The notes: generated by a model from the letters alone, not told the origin. A stretch of DNA of 48,102 nucleotides from Sphingobium quisquiliarum P25 (GCF_000445065.1 NZ_ATHO01000040.1:1-48102), one strand, 5' to 3'. Shown: positions 1-8,136, counted from the stretch's first letter. Numbers and translations: made by a program.

Positions 1-80
1 CCTTGCGATGTGCCGGCCCCTCGCCAACGCCTTGCGACCCAAGGCTCGACGGCTGCGTCCTTCACGTGGCGCAGCTATGC

Positions 81-680
81 TTATCCGTGCAGCTTGATCG
101 CCGTTTCCGCGACCCGGCGTCCCTGGTAGCGGGCGCCTTCCAGTTCGTCTTCGTCGGGCTGGCGGCTGCCGTCGCTGTCCGCAAGGGTGGTCGCGCCATA
201 GGGCGCGCCGCCACGCACCTTGTCGACGCCCGTCTGGCCGCTGTGGCCATAATCGAGCCCGACGATCACCATGCCGAAATGCAGCAGGTTGGTGATGATC
301 GAGAATAGCGTGGTTTCCTGCCCGCCATGCTGGCTGGCGGTGGAGGTGAAGGCGCCGCCCACCTTGCCGTTCAGAGCGCCGCGCGCCCACAGGCCGCCTG
401 CCTGATCGAGGAACGCCGCCATCTGGCTGGACATGCGGCCGAAACGGGTGCCGGTGCCGATGATGATCGCGTCATAGTCGGCAAGTTCGGCGATTGTCGC
501 GACCGGCGCTTCCTGATCCAGCTTGAACCCGGCATTTTTCGCGACGTCCAGCGGCGCGGTTTCAGGCACGCGCTTGATGTCGACCTGCGCCCCGGTCGAG
601 GCAGCGCCTTCCGCAACGGCCTTCGCCATTGTCTCTATATGCCCATAGGACGAGTAGTAGAGAACCAGCACCTTCGTCAT
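81..680 (-). CDS. wrbA: NAD(P)H:quinone oxidoreductase, WrbA type
   Basis: 199-aa cytosolic flavodoxin-like enzyme that reduces quinones by two electrons with NAD(P)H and bound FMN, avoiding semiquinone radicals. The N-terminus has the FMN-phosphate loop [10 protein letters not shown]. It is followed by [13 protein letters not shown] and the [10 protein letters not shown] segment typical of WrbA, and the length matches the family (about 200 aa). I chose the ATG at 680 because GGAGA lies just upstream and the family begins [10 protein letters not shown]; an in-frame upstream start at 716 would add 12 unrelated residues. It lies downstream of the pirin gene on the same strand, separated by a hairpin at 737-780. 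Pirin plus WrbA suggests a quinone or redox-stress unit. Family assignment is very secure. Confidence 0.95.
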   Translation of the reverse strand: MTKVLVLYYSSYGHIETMAKAVAEGAASTGAQVDIKRVPETAPLDVAKNAGFKLDQEAPVATIAELADYDAIIIGTGTRFGRMSSQMAAFLDQAGGLWARGALNGKVGGAFTSTASQHGGQETTLFSIITNLLHFGMVIVGLDYGHSGQTGVDKVRGGAPYGATTLADSDGSRQPDEDELEGARYQGRRVAETAIKLHG

Positions 681-736
681 ATCGCGATCTCCATTCACTG
701 TAATGCCTTGATCCAAGGATGGTTTCTGAAAAAGGT

Positions 737-780
737 GGCCGCTCGCCCCAAGGAGGGAGGGGGAGAAGAGGCGAGCGGCC
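737..780 (-). terminator. Long hairpin between pirin gene and wrbA
   Basis: Perfect 11-bp inverted repeat: GGCCGCTCGCC at 737-747 and GGCGAGCGGCC at 770-780. The 22-nt loop is almost pure purine on the plus strand (AAGGAGGGAGGGGGAGAAGA). Read on the minus strand it starts about 24 nt after the pirin stop and is followed by ACCTTTTTC, so it could be a Rho-independent terminator or attenuator between pirin and wrbA. The loop is long for a terminator. Confidence 0.5.
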
Positions 781-803
781 AGCCCGCTCAGGGAGCAGCG
801 GGC

Positions 804-1523
804 CTATTGGCTGTCGACCAGGACGATCTCCGCATCCTCCAGCGCGGTGATCGTAATGGGCTTGCCACCGATGATCGCCGCGCCATCGCGCGCTTCGAAA
901 AGCTGGCCGTCAATTTCGATCCGGCCGGTCGCGGGCACCAGATAGATGTGACGTCCCTCCGCGCTTTCATAGGTCACGCTTTCGCCCGCCTTGACGGTGC
1001 CGCCCAGCAGGCGGGCGTCGGCGCGGATGCGCAGCGCTTCCTTGTCCTCGTCATGACCGCTGGCCAGAACGACCAGCTTTCCCGACCGGTCGCCCTTGGG
1101 AAAGGGCTTGGCGCCCCAGCTTGGCGATCCGCCCGCGACCGTTGGGATGACCCAAATCTGGAACAGTGTCGTCGTTTCGTCTTCCAGATTATATTCGGCG
1201 TGACGAATGCCGGTTCCGGCGCTCATCACCTGAACGTCGCCTGCTTCCGTACGGCCCTTGTTTCCGAGGCTGTCCTGATGCGTGATCGCGCCGGTGCGGA
1301 CATAGGTGATGATTTCCATGTCGCGGTGCGGGTGCGGCGGGAAGCCGGACTGGGCGGCGATCTCATCGTCATTCCATACGCGGATCGCGCCCCAGCCCAT
1401 GCGATCGGGATCATGATAGTCCGCGAAGGAGAAATGATGCCGGGCGTTCAGCCAGCCATGATTTGCATGGCCCAGGGAGTTGAACGGACGGCGCTCTACA
1501 TGCGTCTGCACGATGTTGCTCAT
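804..1523 (-). CDS. Pirin family protein (bicupin)
   Basis: 239-aa pirin-like bicupin. The N-terminal cupin carries the metal-binding histidines in FPPHPHRDMEIITYV (residues about 61-75), then GDVQVMSAGTGIRHAE, which are hallmark pirin motifs. The C-terminal cupin is also present. Bacterial members of this length include the YhaK/YhhW type, some with quercetin 2,3-dioxygenase activity; the natural substrate here is unknown. It starts at an ATG that diverges from the lysR gene by 107 nt and is probably controlled by that regulator. The wrbA gene follows on the same strand. Family is secure, function is not. Confidence 0.93.
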   Translation of the reverse strand: MSNIVQTHVERRPFNSLGHANHGWLNARHHFSFADYHDPDRMGWGAIRVWNDDEIAAQSGFPPHPHRDMEIITYVRTGAITHQDSLGNKGRTEAGDVQVMSAGTGIRHAEYNLEDETTTLFQIWVIPTVAGGSPSWGAKPFPKGDRSGKLVVLASGHDEDKEALRIRADARLLGGTVKAGESVTYESAEGRHIYLVPATGRIEIDGQLFEARDGAAIIGGKPITITALEDAEIVLVDSQ

Positions 1524-1590
1524 CTTCTGTGCCTTTCAATGCGTTGCCGGAGCTTCCGGCTTGCTTTCCGCTAATTTAGGCATCAGGGTC

Positions 1591-1626
1591 GTTTCTGAAA
1601 TAAGCAGCATCGAAACGGATTGTTTC
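1591..1626. promoter_or_regulatory. Putative LysR operator in divergent promoter
   Basis: The 107-nt gap between the pirin gene and the lysR gene holds repeated GTTTC/GAAAC half-sites. GTTTCTGAAA is at 1591-1600, and a perfect dyad GAAAC-N5-GTTTC is at 1612-1626, ending 4 nt before the lysR ATG. LysR regulators commonly bind interrupted dyads between themselves and a divergent target, so this is a plausible auto-regulatory and target operator. Inference from position and symmetry only. Confidence 0.4.
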
Positions 1627-1630
1627 CTTC

Positions 1631-2524
1631 ATGCGTCTCCCTGATCTGGAAGCCTGGGCCATCTTCGCCGCCGTGGTGGAGCATCGCAGCTTCACCGACG
1701 CAGCCAAGGCGCTCAGCGTGTCGAAGGCCACAGTGTCGAAGGCGGTGACCCGGCTGGAACAGCATCTGGAGACCAGCCTGTTCAACCGCACCAGCCGCCG
1801 CCTGGCGCTGACCGAAAGCGGCAAGCGGCTGGCGGAGCATGCCGCCCGCATCCTGGCGGAAGGGCAAGCGGCGGAGGAAGCCGCGCGGCAGGATACCGAG
1901 GAATTGTCCGGCACGGTGCGTCTGGGCGCGCCGATGACGTTCGGGTTGTTGCGGGTCGCGCCGCTGATCGCACAATTCACCAAACAGCATCCGGGTGTGG
2001 ACGTTTTTCTGCACCTGTCCGATGCCCTGATCGACATGATCGAAATGGGTCTGGACGCCACCATCCGCATCGCCGACATGCCGGACAGTTCACTGCGTGC
2101 GCGGCGGCTGGGGGATGTCAGGGTGCATCTGGTCGCGTCGCCGAACTATCTGGAGGAGCGTGGCCGTCCGGTCCATCCCGCGGACCTCAGCGATCATGAC
2201 TGCCTGTGCTATTCGAACGTCACCACGCCGGACGTGTGGCGCTTTTCGGGGCCGGGGGAGCAGAATGTGGCGGTGCAGGTGCGCGCGCGGATGACGGTGA
2301 ACAGCGGGGATGCGATGCTGCCCGCTTTGCTCGCCGGGGTGGGGATCGCCCGGCTGCCCGATTTCATCGTCGGCGAGGCCATGGCGGCGGGCGATCTGGA
2401 GGAGATACTGATCGACTGGCGGGCTCCGCCCTTAGGCCTCCATCTGGTGACGCCGCCGTCCAGATTGCGCCCGGCGCGTGTCGATGCGCTGCTCGACTTC
2501 ATCGCGGCCAACCATGGCTGTTGA
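1631..2524 (+). CDS. LysR family transcriptional regulator
   Basis: 297 aa, the normal LTTR length. The N-terminal winged HTH spans about residues 1-62 (LEAWAIFAAVVEHRSFTDAA, then a recognition helix with SKATVSKAVTRLE and the wing with NRTSRRLALTESG). The C-terminal substrate-binding domain runs from about 90 to 295 (GTVRLGAP, LARLPDF-like segment GIARLPDF). It most resembles the DNA-binding regulators that control quinone reductase or pirin genes, and it is divergent from a pirin-wrbA pair that is its likely target. The effector is unknown. Confidence 0.93.
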   Translation: MRLPDLEAWAIFAAVVEHRSFTDAAKALSVSKATVSKAVTRLEQHLETSLFNRTSRRLALTESGKRLAEHAARILAEGQAAEEAARQDTEELSGTVRLGAPMTFGLLRVAPLIAQFTKQHPGVDVFLHLSDALIDMIEMGLDATIRIADMPDSSLRARRLGDVRVHLVASPNYLEERGRPVHPADLSDHDCLCYSNVTTPDVWRFSGPGEQNVAVQVRARMTVNSGDAMLPALLAGVGIARLPDFIVGEAMAAGDLEEILIDWRAPPLGLHLVTPPSRLRPARVDALLDFIAANHGC

Positions 2525-2559
2525 GGCCGATTGTGATCAACTTACCGCTTGCGTCATCT

Positions 2560-2669
2560 GAATCTCTTTCGCGCCAACTTATTGTAAACAGATTCAAAAC
2601 AGCGCGACTCGCGGATTCCTGCGGGTTAGCGAAAAATTAACCTTTGTCCTTCAGAAGTTTTTTGGTTAA
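2560..2669 (+). promoter_or_regulatory. ctrA promoter: four GANTC sites and a CtrA box
   Basis: The 205-nt region ahead of ctrA contains GAATC (2560-2564), GATTC (2591-2595), GACTC (2606-2610) and GATTC (2614-2618), four CcrM-type methylation sites within 59 nt. They are followed by TTAG-N7-TTAA at 2626-2640, one base from the CtrA consensus TTAA-N7-TTAA, and a lone TTAA at 2666-2669. In Caulobacter the ctrA promoter is methylation-sensitive (GcrA/CcrM) and autoregulated by CtrA. The same logic is inferred here from motif content; promoter hexamers were not assigned. Confidence 0.6.
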
Positions 2670-2729
2670 TGAATTGGAGCAGACGCCGTTCTGAGGGGTT
2701 GACGGGATCTGCAAGGACAGGGGCTTCAC

Positions 2730-3437
2730 ATGCGCGTTCTGCTAATCGAAGACGAACCGACTACCGCCAAGGCGATCGAGCTGATGCTCACGACCGAAGG
2801 CTTCAATGTCTACACCACCGATCTGGGCGAAGAGGGCCTCGATCTGGGCAAGCTGTATGATTACGACATCATCTGCCTGGACCTGAACCTGCCGGACATG
2901 CACGGTTATGACGTGCTCAAGAAGCTGCGCGCGGCAAAGGTGCAGACGCCGGTGCTGATCCTTTCGGGCATCGCGGAGATGGACAGCAAGGTTCGTTCCT
3001 TCGGCTTTGGCGCGGACGATTATGTGACCAAGCCGTTCCACCGCGAAGAACTGATCGCCCGCATCCATGCGGTGGTCCGCCGGTCGAAGGGCCATTCGCA
3101 ATCGGTCATCCGCACCGGCAAGCTGGCGGTCAATCTTGACGCCAAGACGGTGGAGGTCGATGGCAATCGCGTCCACCTGACCGGCAAGGAATATGCGATG
3201 CTGGAGCTTCTTTCGCTCCGCAAGGGCACGACGCTGACGAAGGAAATGTTCCTGAACCACCTGTATGGCGGCATGGACGAACCCGAACTCAAGATCATCG
3301 ACGTGTTCATCTGCAAGCTGCGCAAGAAGCTGGCGCTGGCGTGCGGCGGCGACAATTATATCGAGACCGTCTGGGGCCGCGGCTATGTGCTGCGCGATCC
3401 AGACGAAGCGATGGAGGTGGCGACCAAGGTCGCCTGA
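2730..3437 (+). CDS. ctrA: Cell-cycle response regulator CtrA
   Basis: 235-aa OmpR-type response regulator and master cell-cycle regulator of alphaproteobacteria. The receiver domain (about 1-115) has the acidic pocket ED at 8-9, the phospho-acceptor Asp in [17 protein letters not shown] and Lys in [13 protein letters not shown]. The C-terminal winged helix (about 125-225) includes [12 protein letters not shown] and VWGRGYVL. The C-terminus ends EVATKVA; in Caulobacter CtrA terminal alanines direct ClpXP degradation, and the terminal VA here is compatible with that. AGGGG sits 6 nt before the ATG. It stands alone between lysR and a convergent phosphatase gene, with a complex promoter upstream and a hairpin terminator downstream. 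Identity is very secure. Confidence 0.97.
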   Translation: MRVLLIEDEPTTAKAIELMLTTEGFNVYTTDLGEEGLDLGKLYDYDIICLDLNLPDMHGYDVLKKLRAAKVQTPVLILSGIAEMDSKVRSFGFGADDYVTKPFHREELIARIHAVVRRSKGHSQSVIRTGKLAVNLDAKTVEVDGNRVHLTGKEYAMLELLSLRKGTTLTKEMFLNHLYGGMDEPELKIIDVFICKLRKKLALACGGDNYIETVWGRGYVLRDPDEAMEVATKVA

Positions 3438-3448
3438 TCCATCAGCTT

Positions 3449-4264
3449 TCAGGGCTTTTGAAAAGGTCGGCTGTCCATCGGATGGCTGGCCTTTTTCCTT
3501 ATTAAAGGCGTTCGGGTCTGGAGGAACCAGCGTTCCGTGCCTTGCAGGCCGATGGCGGTCAGCTTGCCGCTTCGCCATGCGCCGGTGTCGATGCCGATGC
3601 GGTTGGACCGTTCGTCCACATCATCGGTGATGCTGTGACCGTGGATGACCATGCGGCCATGATCGCCGCCATATTTAAGGAAATCGCTCCTGATCCAGTG
3701 CAGGTCGGCAGAAGCCTGCGCTTCCAGCCGGACACGCGGGCGAATTCCGGCATGGACGAACAGATAATCGCCAACGATGGCCATGTCTTCGAAATCATCG
3801 GCAAAATCGACATGGCCGCGCGGCACGTGAGACAGCATCCATTGGGCGAGTTCGTCTTCGTCCATCGCCGCGCACTCCTGCGTCGGCAGTCCGTAGCTTT
3901 TCAGCGTTTCCGCGCCGCCTATCCGCCGGAAAGCGGCCGCATTCGGGGCGCTGCCACGCGCCGCTGCGACGAAGACTTCCTCATGATTGCCCTTGAGGAA
4001 GCGGACATTAGCGCTGGAGCGAGCGAGAGCGATGGCGCGGTCGATCATCTGAGCGGAATGCGGGCCGCGATCGATCAGGTCGCCCAGCAGGATCAGCAGG
4101 CGGGGAAGGGGCGGGCGCGCTGCCTCGTCCTGTGCGATCATATCCATCAATTGGTCGAACAGGTCGAGCCGCCCGTGGATGTCGCCAATGGCATAGACCC
4201 GCACATCCTCTCCGATGCTGGACGGCGTGGTTCGCGGCTTTGGGCGGCGCAGAAAGTTCAACAT
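3449..4264 (-). CDS. PPP-family metallophosphoesterase
   Basis: 271-aa bacterial serine/threonine-phosphatase-like or symmetrical Ap4A-hydrolase-like metallophosphoesterase. All dimetal motifs are present: GDIHGRLD, GDLIDRGPHS, KGNHEE, HAGIRP and VIHGHS. Proteins of this type dephosphorylate phosphoproteins or cleave dinucleoside polyphosphates; the substrate cannot be told from sequence. The ATG at 4264 (MLNFLRRP) is preferred to an in-frame TTG at 4294 that only adds a weak extension. It is the last gene of a minus-strand operon after dcd (42-nt gap) and converges on ctrA; its last codons contain the ctrA terminator hairpin. Confidence 0.9.
   Translation of the reverse strand: MLNFLRRPKPRTTPSSIGEDVRVYAIGDIHGRLDLFDQLMDMIAQDEAARPPLPRLLILLGDLIDRGPHSAQMIDRAIALARSSANVRFLKGNHEEVFVAAARGSAPNAAAFRRIGGAETLKSYGLPTQECAAMDEDELAQWMLSHVPRGHVDFADDFEDMAIVGDYLFVHAGIRPRVRLEAQASADLHWIRSDFLKYGGDHGRMVIHGHSITDDVDERSNRIGIDTGAWRSGKLTAIGLQGTERWFLQTRTPLIRKKASHPMDSRPFQKP
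3461..3497. terminator. Intrinsic terminator after ctrA
   Basis: Stem arms 3461-3476 and 3480-3495 pair over 16 positions (several G-U pairs in RNA) around an ATC loop, and CCTTTTTCC follows on the plus strand. This is a good Rho-independent terminator for ctrA. The hairpin lies inside the last codons of the convergent phosphatase gene, whose stop is at 3449-3451. On the minus strand it is followed by TTTTC, so it may be partly bidirectional. Confidence 0.65.
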
Positions 4265-4306
4265 GGCGGCGACCGCATGAGCTTCATGGCCCAATGTCGC
4301 ACGGCT

Positions 4307-4861
4307 TTACAGCCGAGGCAATGTCACCCCCTGCTGTCCCATATATTTGCCCGCGCGATCCGCATAGCTGACCTCGCACGGCTCATTGCCTTGCAGGAAC
4401 AGGAACTGGCATGCGCCTTCATTGGCGTAGATTTTCGCGGGGAGGGGGGTGGTGTTGGAAAATTCCAGCGTCACATGGCCTTCCCAGCCCGGCTCCAGCG
4501 GCGTCACGTTCACGATGATGCCGCAGCGGGCATAGGTGGACTTGCCAAGGCAGATCACCAGCACATCGCGCGGCACCCGGAAATATTCGACCGTGCGGGC
4601 CAGAGCGAAGCTGTTGGGAGGGATGATGCAGCAGTCCGTCTTGCGATCGACAAAGCTGTTGGACGCGAAATCCTTCGGATCGACCACGGCGCTGTCGACA
4701 TTGGTGAAGATCTTGAACTCGTCGGCCACCCGCGCGTCATAGCCGTAGGAGGACAGGCCGTAGCTGATGCAGCCATCGCGCCTCTGGCTTTCCACAAAGG
4801 GTTCGATCATCCCGCTGGACAGGGCCTGTTCGCGAATCCACTTATCCGACAAAATCGACAT
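4307..4861 (-). CDS. dcd: dCTP deaminase
   Basis: 184 aa, exactly family-sized. Converts dCTP to dUTP, feeding dUTPase and thymidylate synthase to make dTMP; a homotrimeric cytosolic enzyme. Visible motifs are [13 protein letters not shown] near residue 33, [10 protein letters not shown] (catalytic-site region, about 107-116) and [14 protein letters not shown] (the conserved Glu). The cdd stop lies 2 nt upstream, so the two deaminases are almost certainly cotranscribed and translationally coupled, forming a pyrimidine deoxynucleotide unit. Confidence 0.96.
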   Translation of the reverse strand: MSILSDKWIREQALSSGMIEPFVESQRRDGCISYGLSSYGYDARVADEFKIFTNVDSAVVDPKDFASNSFVDRKTDCCIIPPNSFALARTVEYFRVPRDVLVICLGKSTYARCGIIVNVTPLEPGWEGHVTLEFSNTTPLPAKIYANEGACQFLFLQGNEPCEVSYADRAGKYMGQQGVTLPRL

Positions 4862-4863
4862 GA

Positions 4864-5328
4864 CTATCTAGCTTTCCTGTGAGAAGTGGTTCCCAAGTCA
4901 TTGGGGTTGAAGGCAAATGGCAGCAACGCGGCGACGCTATGTTCGACCACCGTGCTGCCTTTTCCATCAGCGCAATAAATGGAGATGGAGCGGCCCGCTA
5001 CCTGTTCGGCTTCATTCAATATCTGCCTGCACCGGCCGCAGGGCGTGATGACCGGACCATCCAGGGCATCGGCGGGTCCGCCTGTCACCGCGATCGCTTC
5101 GACATCGGCCAGGCGGCCCTGGGCGTTTGCCGCGGCCAGCGCCACGGTTTCGGCGCAGAGCGACAGGCCAAGGCTGGCATTTTCGAAATTGGCGCCAGCG
5201 ATGATCTCGCCATCCGTCAGGCGGACGGCAGCGCCAACGGTGAAGCGGCTATAGGGCGCATAGCCATTGTTCCGGGCCATGCGCGCCGCTTCGATCAACT
5301 GGCTGATCGGGCCTTCTGCTCGACTCAT
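4864..5328 (-). CDS. cdd: Cytidine deaminase
   Basis: 154-aa zinc-dependent cytidine/deoxycytidine deaminase of pyrimidine salvage. Zinc and catalytic motifs are CAETVAL (CAE) and TPCGRCRQ (PCxxC), with substrate-binding NFENAS ahead of them. The ATG at 5328 overlaps the stop of the upstream GH25-like gene as ATGA, which favours this start over an in-frame start at 5346. The tail is about 20 aa longer than the shortest tetrameric forms. Downstream dcd begins 2 nt after its stop. Function is secure. Confidence 0.94.
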   Translation of the reverse strand: MSRAEGPISQLIEAARMARNNGYAPYSRFTVGAAVRLTDGEIIAGANFENASLGLSLCAETVALAAANAQGRLADVEAIAVTGGPADALDGPVITPCGRCRQILNEAEQVAGRSISIYCADGKGSTVVEHSVAALLPFAFNPNDLGTTSHRKAR

Positions 5329-5945
5329 GGCGCGACGACACCCCATCTGACGGGTCCTTCGACACCGTCGATATGCCGCATGTCATTGGCTGTCCACATC
5401 ACCCATTTACGTGTCGCATAGTCAGGCGGGAAGAAATTGCCGTCCAGCCACAGCGTGCGATTGATGCCCGATGCTATGTCGTAGCGCTCCTCGAAATCGG
5501 GCGAGATGTTGAGCAGCGCGGGCTTGCGCGCATTGCTTTCGACCAGATTGACCAGCGTATTGAGTTCCGACAGCACGGCATCCCGCTCCGGCCGGGCGCT
5601 GCATGACGGGTCGAAAGAAAGCCGGATGACCGGGGGCAGGGCGGCATTGTCGCGCGGCACTGTCGTCACGAAGCGCGTCGCCTGTTCGGCCGCGCGCTTG
5701 CACAGGCTGAAATCAAGCGAAGCGCCGTAGCGCAGACCCGCCGACCGCGCGGCCGACCAGTTGCGGGCAAAGGCGGGATCGCGCCCATCAGCCCCCTTCG
5801 CCGCGCGGATATAGGCGAAATCCACGCCGTTGGCGGCGAGCGTCCCCCAGTCGATAGCGCCGTTATCGGCGCTGATCGTCACGCCCTGCACCGGATAGAC
5901 GCTGCGGTCGGGCGCCCACCCGCGCGCATAGAGCCACAGCGCCAT
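5325..5945 (-). CDS. GH25-like lysozyme-fold protein, probably inactive
   Basis: 206 aa from the first canonical start. The sequence follows the GH25 muramidase pattern (QGVTISADNGAIDWGTL, GVDFAYIRAAKG, a WVMWTAND strand near the end). However, the acidic residues expected in GH25 are gone: the first-strand Asp of xDVS is Thr, the ATEG-type Glu is Lys, and the DxE of strand 4 is replaced by IRLSF. It therefore looks like a cell-wall binding pseudoenzyme. The codons just upstream (5946-6020) continue in frame and encode a membrane helix (YLARFLAGAAVLALLAM joins MALWLY), so the true N-terminus is probably longer with a non-standard start after AAGGGGG. Overlaps cdd by 4 nt. Confidence 0.75.
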   Translation of the reverse strand: MALWLYARGWAPDRSVYPVQGVTISADNGAIDWGTLAANGVDFAYIRAAKGADGRDPAFARNWSAARSAGLRYGASLDFSLCKRAAEQATRFVTTVPRDNAALPPVIRLSFDPSCSARPERDAVLSELNTLVNLVESNARKPALLNISPDFEERYDIASGINRTLWLDGNFFPPDYATRKWVMWTANDMRHIDGVEGPVRWGVVAP

Positions 5946-6028
5946 CGCCAGCAGGGCGAGGACGGCCGCGCCCGCCAGAAAGCGGGCCAGATACTGGCCT
6001 GTTGAAAGCTGACGGATGATGAGCCCCC

Positions 6029-6511
6029 TTACCCCTTGATATGCAGCACGCAGATGAGCGTGAACAGGCGCCTGGCCGTATCGAAATCGACCTTTATCTT
6101 GCCGTCCAGCCGTTCGATCAGCATTTCCGCGGCGTCATTGTGGATGGCGCGGCGGGCCATGTCCACCGTTTCGATCTGCTGCGGCGATGCGTTGTTGATC
6201 GCCTGATAATAGCTGTCGCAGATGGCGAAATAGTCGCGAATGGGCCTGCGGAACCGGCCGAGGCTGAGGATGATCGCCTCCAGCGGTTCGCCATCCTCCC
6301 GCTTGATCTCGATCACCAGCCGCCCCTCCTCGACGCGCAGCAGCACGCGATAGGGGCCCGCATAGCCGTCGGCATGGACGCGCTGGGGAGCGAAGAAATT
6401 CTCCTCCAGCAGATCGAATATGGCGATGCGGCGCTCCTGTTCGACATCGGCGCTGCGCCACAGGATCGTCCGCTCGTCCAGCGTGATATCGATGATGCGC
6501 GGGTCGGCCAT
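6029..6511 (-). CDS. UPF0262 family protein
   Basis: 160 aa, matching the UPF0262 family (about 158 aa), which is nearly confined to alphaproteobacteria and has no known function. Characteristic stretches are RIIDITLDERTI at the N-terminus, PYRVLLRVEEGRLV in the middle and FTLICVLHIKG at the C-terminus. The start at 6511 (MADPRII) agrees with the family; an earlier in-frame start at 6565 would run into the promoter of the divergent dnaB gene. First gene of the minus-strand operon leading to the GH25-like gene, cdd, dcd and the phosphatase. Confidence 0.9.
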   Translation of the reverse strand: MADPRIIDITLDERTILWRSADVEQERRIAIFDLLEENFFAPQRVHADGYAGPYRVLLRVEEGRLVIEIKREDGEPLEAIILSLGRFRRPIRDYFAICDSYYQAINNASPQQIETVDMARRAIHNDAAEMLIERLDGKIKVDFDTARRLFTLICVLHIKG

Positions 6512-6557
6512 TAAGCCTATGGTCAGTGCGGCGGGCGGCGGCGAAAAGCAAGGGGAG

Positions 6558-6566
6558 TTCTCCACA
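6558..6566 (+). promoter_or_regulatory. DnaA-box-like nonamer upstream of dnaB
   Basis: TTCTCCACA in the 119-nt divergent region between UPF0262 and dnaB differs at one position from the bacterial DnaA box TTATCCACA. A single one-mismatch nonamer is weak evidence; it is listed because it sits in the promoter region of a replication gene. Confidence 0.2.
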
Positions 6567-6630
6567 GCTTTGCCCGTGGCGGCACAGCTTCCCGCTTGCG
6601 CTGGCGGGCTGCTGGCGCGATGAGGAGCGC

Positions 6631-8115
6631 ATGGTCGAACTGGTGCAGATGAACCCCGCCGTGGAAACTGGCGTTACTGAACTCCCCCGCAATGTCGAGG
6701 CGGAAGCCGCGCTGCTGGGCGCGCTGATGATCGACAACCGCATTGCTGAGGATGTGCAGCTCAAGCTGAAGCCGGAACATTTTTTCGAGCCGCTGCACGG
6801 CCGCATCTACGAAGCGGTGATGAAGCTGGTGGAGCGCGACATGGTCGCGAACCCGGTGACTCTGAAACCGTTGCTGGAGCAGGACCCGGCGCTCAAGGAA
6901 CTGGGCGGCGTCGGTTATCTGGCGCAGCTGACGGGCAATGGCGCGGCCCTGCTGGGCGCGCGTGATTTCGCGAGCCAGATTTACGATCTTGCCCTGCTGC
7001 GCCAGCTTGTGAATGTCGGGCGGGAACTGGTTGAAAATGCTTTGGATACAAGCGAAGACGTCAACCCGCGCGAGCAGATCGAGCAGGCGGAAGTCGCGCT
7101 TTACAAGGTGTCCGAAGGGGAAGGCGAAGTCGGCTCGGTCAAGAGCTTCGCCACGGCGACGACCATGGCGGTGCAGGTGGCCGAACGCGCGCTCAACAGC
7201 GGCGGCCACGTGTCGGGGATCACCACCGGGCTTAACAGCCTCAATGAAAAGATCGGCGGCCTTCACAATTCGGACCTCATGATCCTGGCCGGACGGCCGG
7301 GCATGGGAAAGACGTCGCTGGCGACCAACATCGCCTATAATGCCGCTTCCCGCTGGATGCGTGATCATGCCGATGGTATTCCGCCGGAAAAGAATATGGG
7401 CGCGAAGACCGCCTTTTTCAGTCTGGAAATGTCGGCCGACCAGTTGGCGACCCGCGTGCTCGCGGAACAATCAGGCATCAGCGGCGAAGCGCTGCGCATG
7501 GGCAAGATCAGCCGCGCGGATTTCCAGAACCTGTCCCGCGCCGCGCGTGAGCTTCAGGAACTGCCGCTGTTCATCGATGACACGCCCGGCCTGACGATCG
7601 CGGCATTGCGCACGCGCGCGCGCCGTTTGAAGCGACGCCATGACATTGGTCTGGTCATCGTCGATTATCTCCAGCTGCTGCAAGGCACGGGCAAGGGCAG
7701 CGACAATCGCGTTCAGGAAATTTCGGAAATTTCCCGTGGTTTGAAGACCTTGGCGAAGGAACTTAACGTTCCGGTTCTGGCGCTGTCGCAGCTAAGCCGC
7801 GCGGTCGAGCAGCGCGAGGACAAGCGCCCGCAACTGTCGGACCTGCGCGAATCAGGATCGATCGAGCAGGACGCGGACATGGTCTGGTTCGTGTTCCGTG
7901 AGGATTATTATGTCGCCGCCAAGGAGCCGGGGAACAAGGAAAGTTCCGAGCATCTGGAATGGGCGCAGGAGATGGAGCGCATCTACGGCCTGGCCGAACT
8001 GATCGTCGCCAAGCAGCGTCACGGCTCCACCGGGCGCATCCGAATGAAGTTCGATGCCAAGATCACGCGCTTCTCCGATCTGGCCGAAGGCGGATATATG
8101 GCGGATTACGAGTAG
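6631..8115 (+). CDS. dnaB: Replicative DNA helicase DnaB
   Basis: 494-aa hexameric helicase that unwinds DNA at the fork and recruits primase. The N-terminal DnaB domain (about 15-115, LPRNVEAEAALLGALM) is followed by the RecA-like C-terminal ATPase. The ATPase has Walker A AGRPGMGKTSLA (about 222-233), Walker B LVIVDYLQLL and an arginine-rich RESGSIEQDADMV segment. The ATG at 6631 is preceded by GAGGAGCGC, a good ribosome site; in-frame starts further upstream enter the divergent promoter. No intein is present. Converges on the MAPEG gene. Confidence 0.97.
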   Translation: MVELVQMNPAVETGVTELPRNVEAEAALLGALMIDNRIAEDVQLKLKPEHFFEPLHGRIYEAVMKLVERDMVANPVTLKPLLEQDPALKELGGVGYLAQLTGNGAALLGARDFASQIYDLALLRQLVNVGRELVENALDTSEDVNPREQIEQAEVALYKVSEGEGEVGSVKSFATATTMAVQVAERALNSGGHVSGITTGLNSLNEKIGGLHNSDLMILAGRPGMGKTSLATNIAYNAASRWMRDHADGIPPEKNMGAKTAFFSLEMSADQLATRVLAEQSGISGEALRMGKISRADFQNLSRAARELQELPLFIDDTPGLTIAALRTRARRLKRRHDIGLVIVDYLQLLQGTGKGSDNRVQEISEISRGLKTLAKELNVPVLALSQLSRAVEQREDKRPQLSDLRESGSIEQDADMVWFVFREDYYVAAKEPGNKESSEHLEWAQEMERIYGLAELIVAKQRHGSTGRIRMKFDAKITRFSDLAEGGYMADYE

Positions 8116-8136
8116 GGGGCAGCCCCGCCGCGTGGC

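Noticed and set aside
327..1574. 415-aa open frame on the plus strand
   Set aside because: It runs antisense to wrbA and the pirin gene, both of which have clear family motifs; GC-rich DNA commonly leaves such shadow frames.
3542..4882. 446-aa open frame on the plus strand
   Set aside because: Antisense shadow of the phosphatase and dcd genes; no ribosome site and no recognisable domain.
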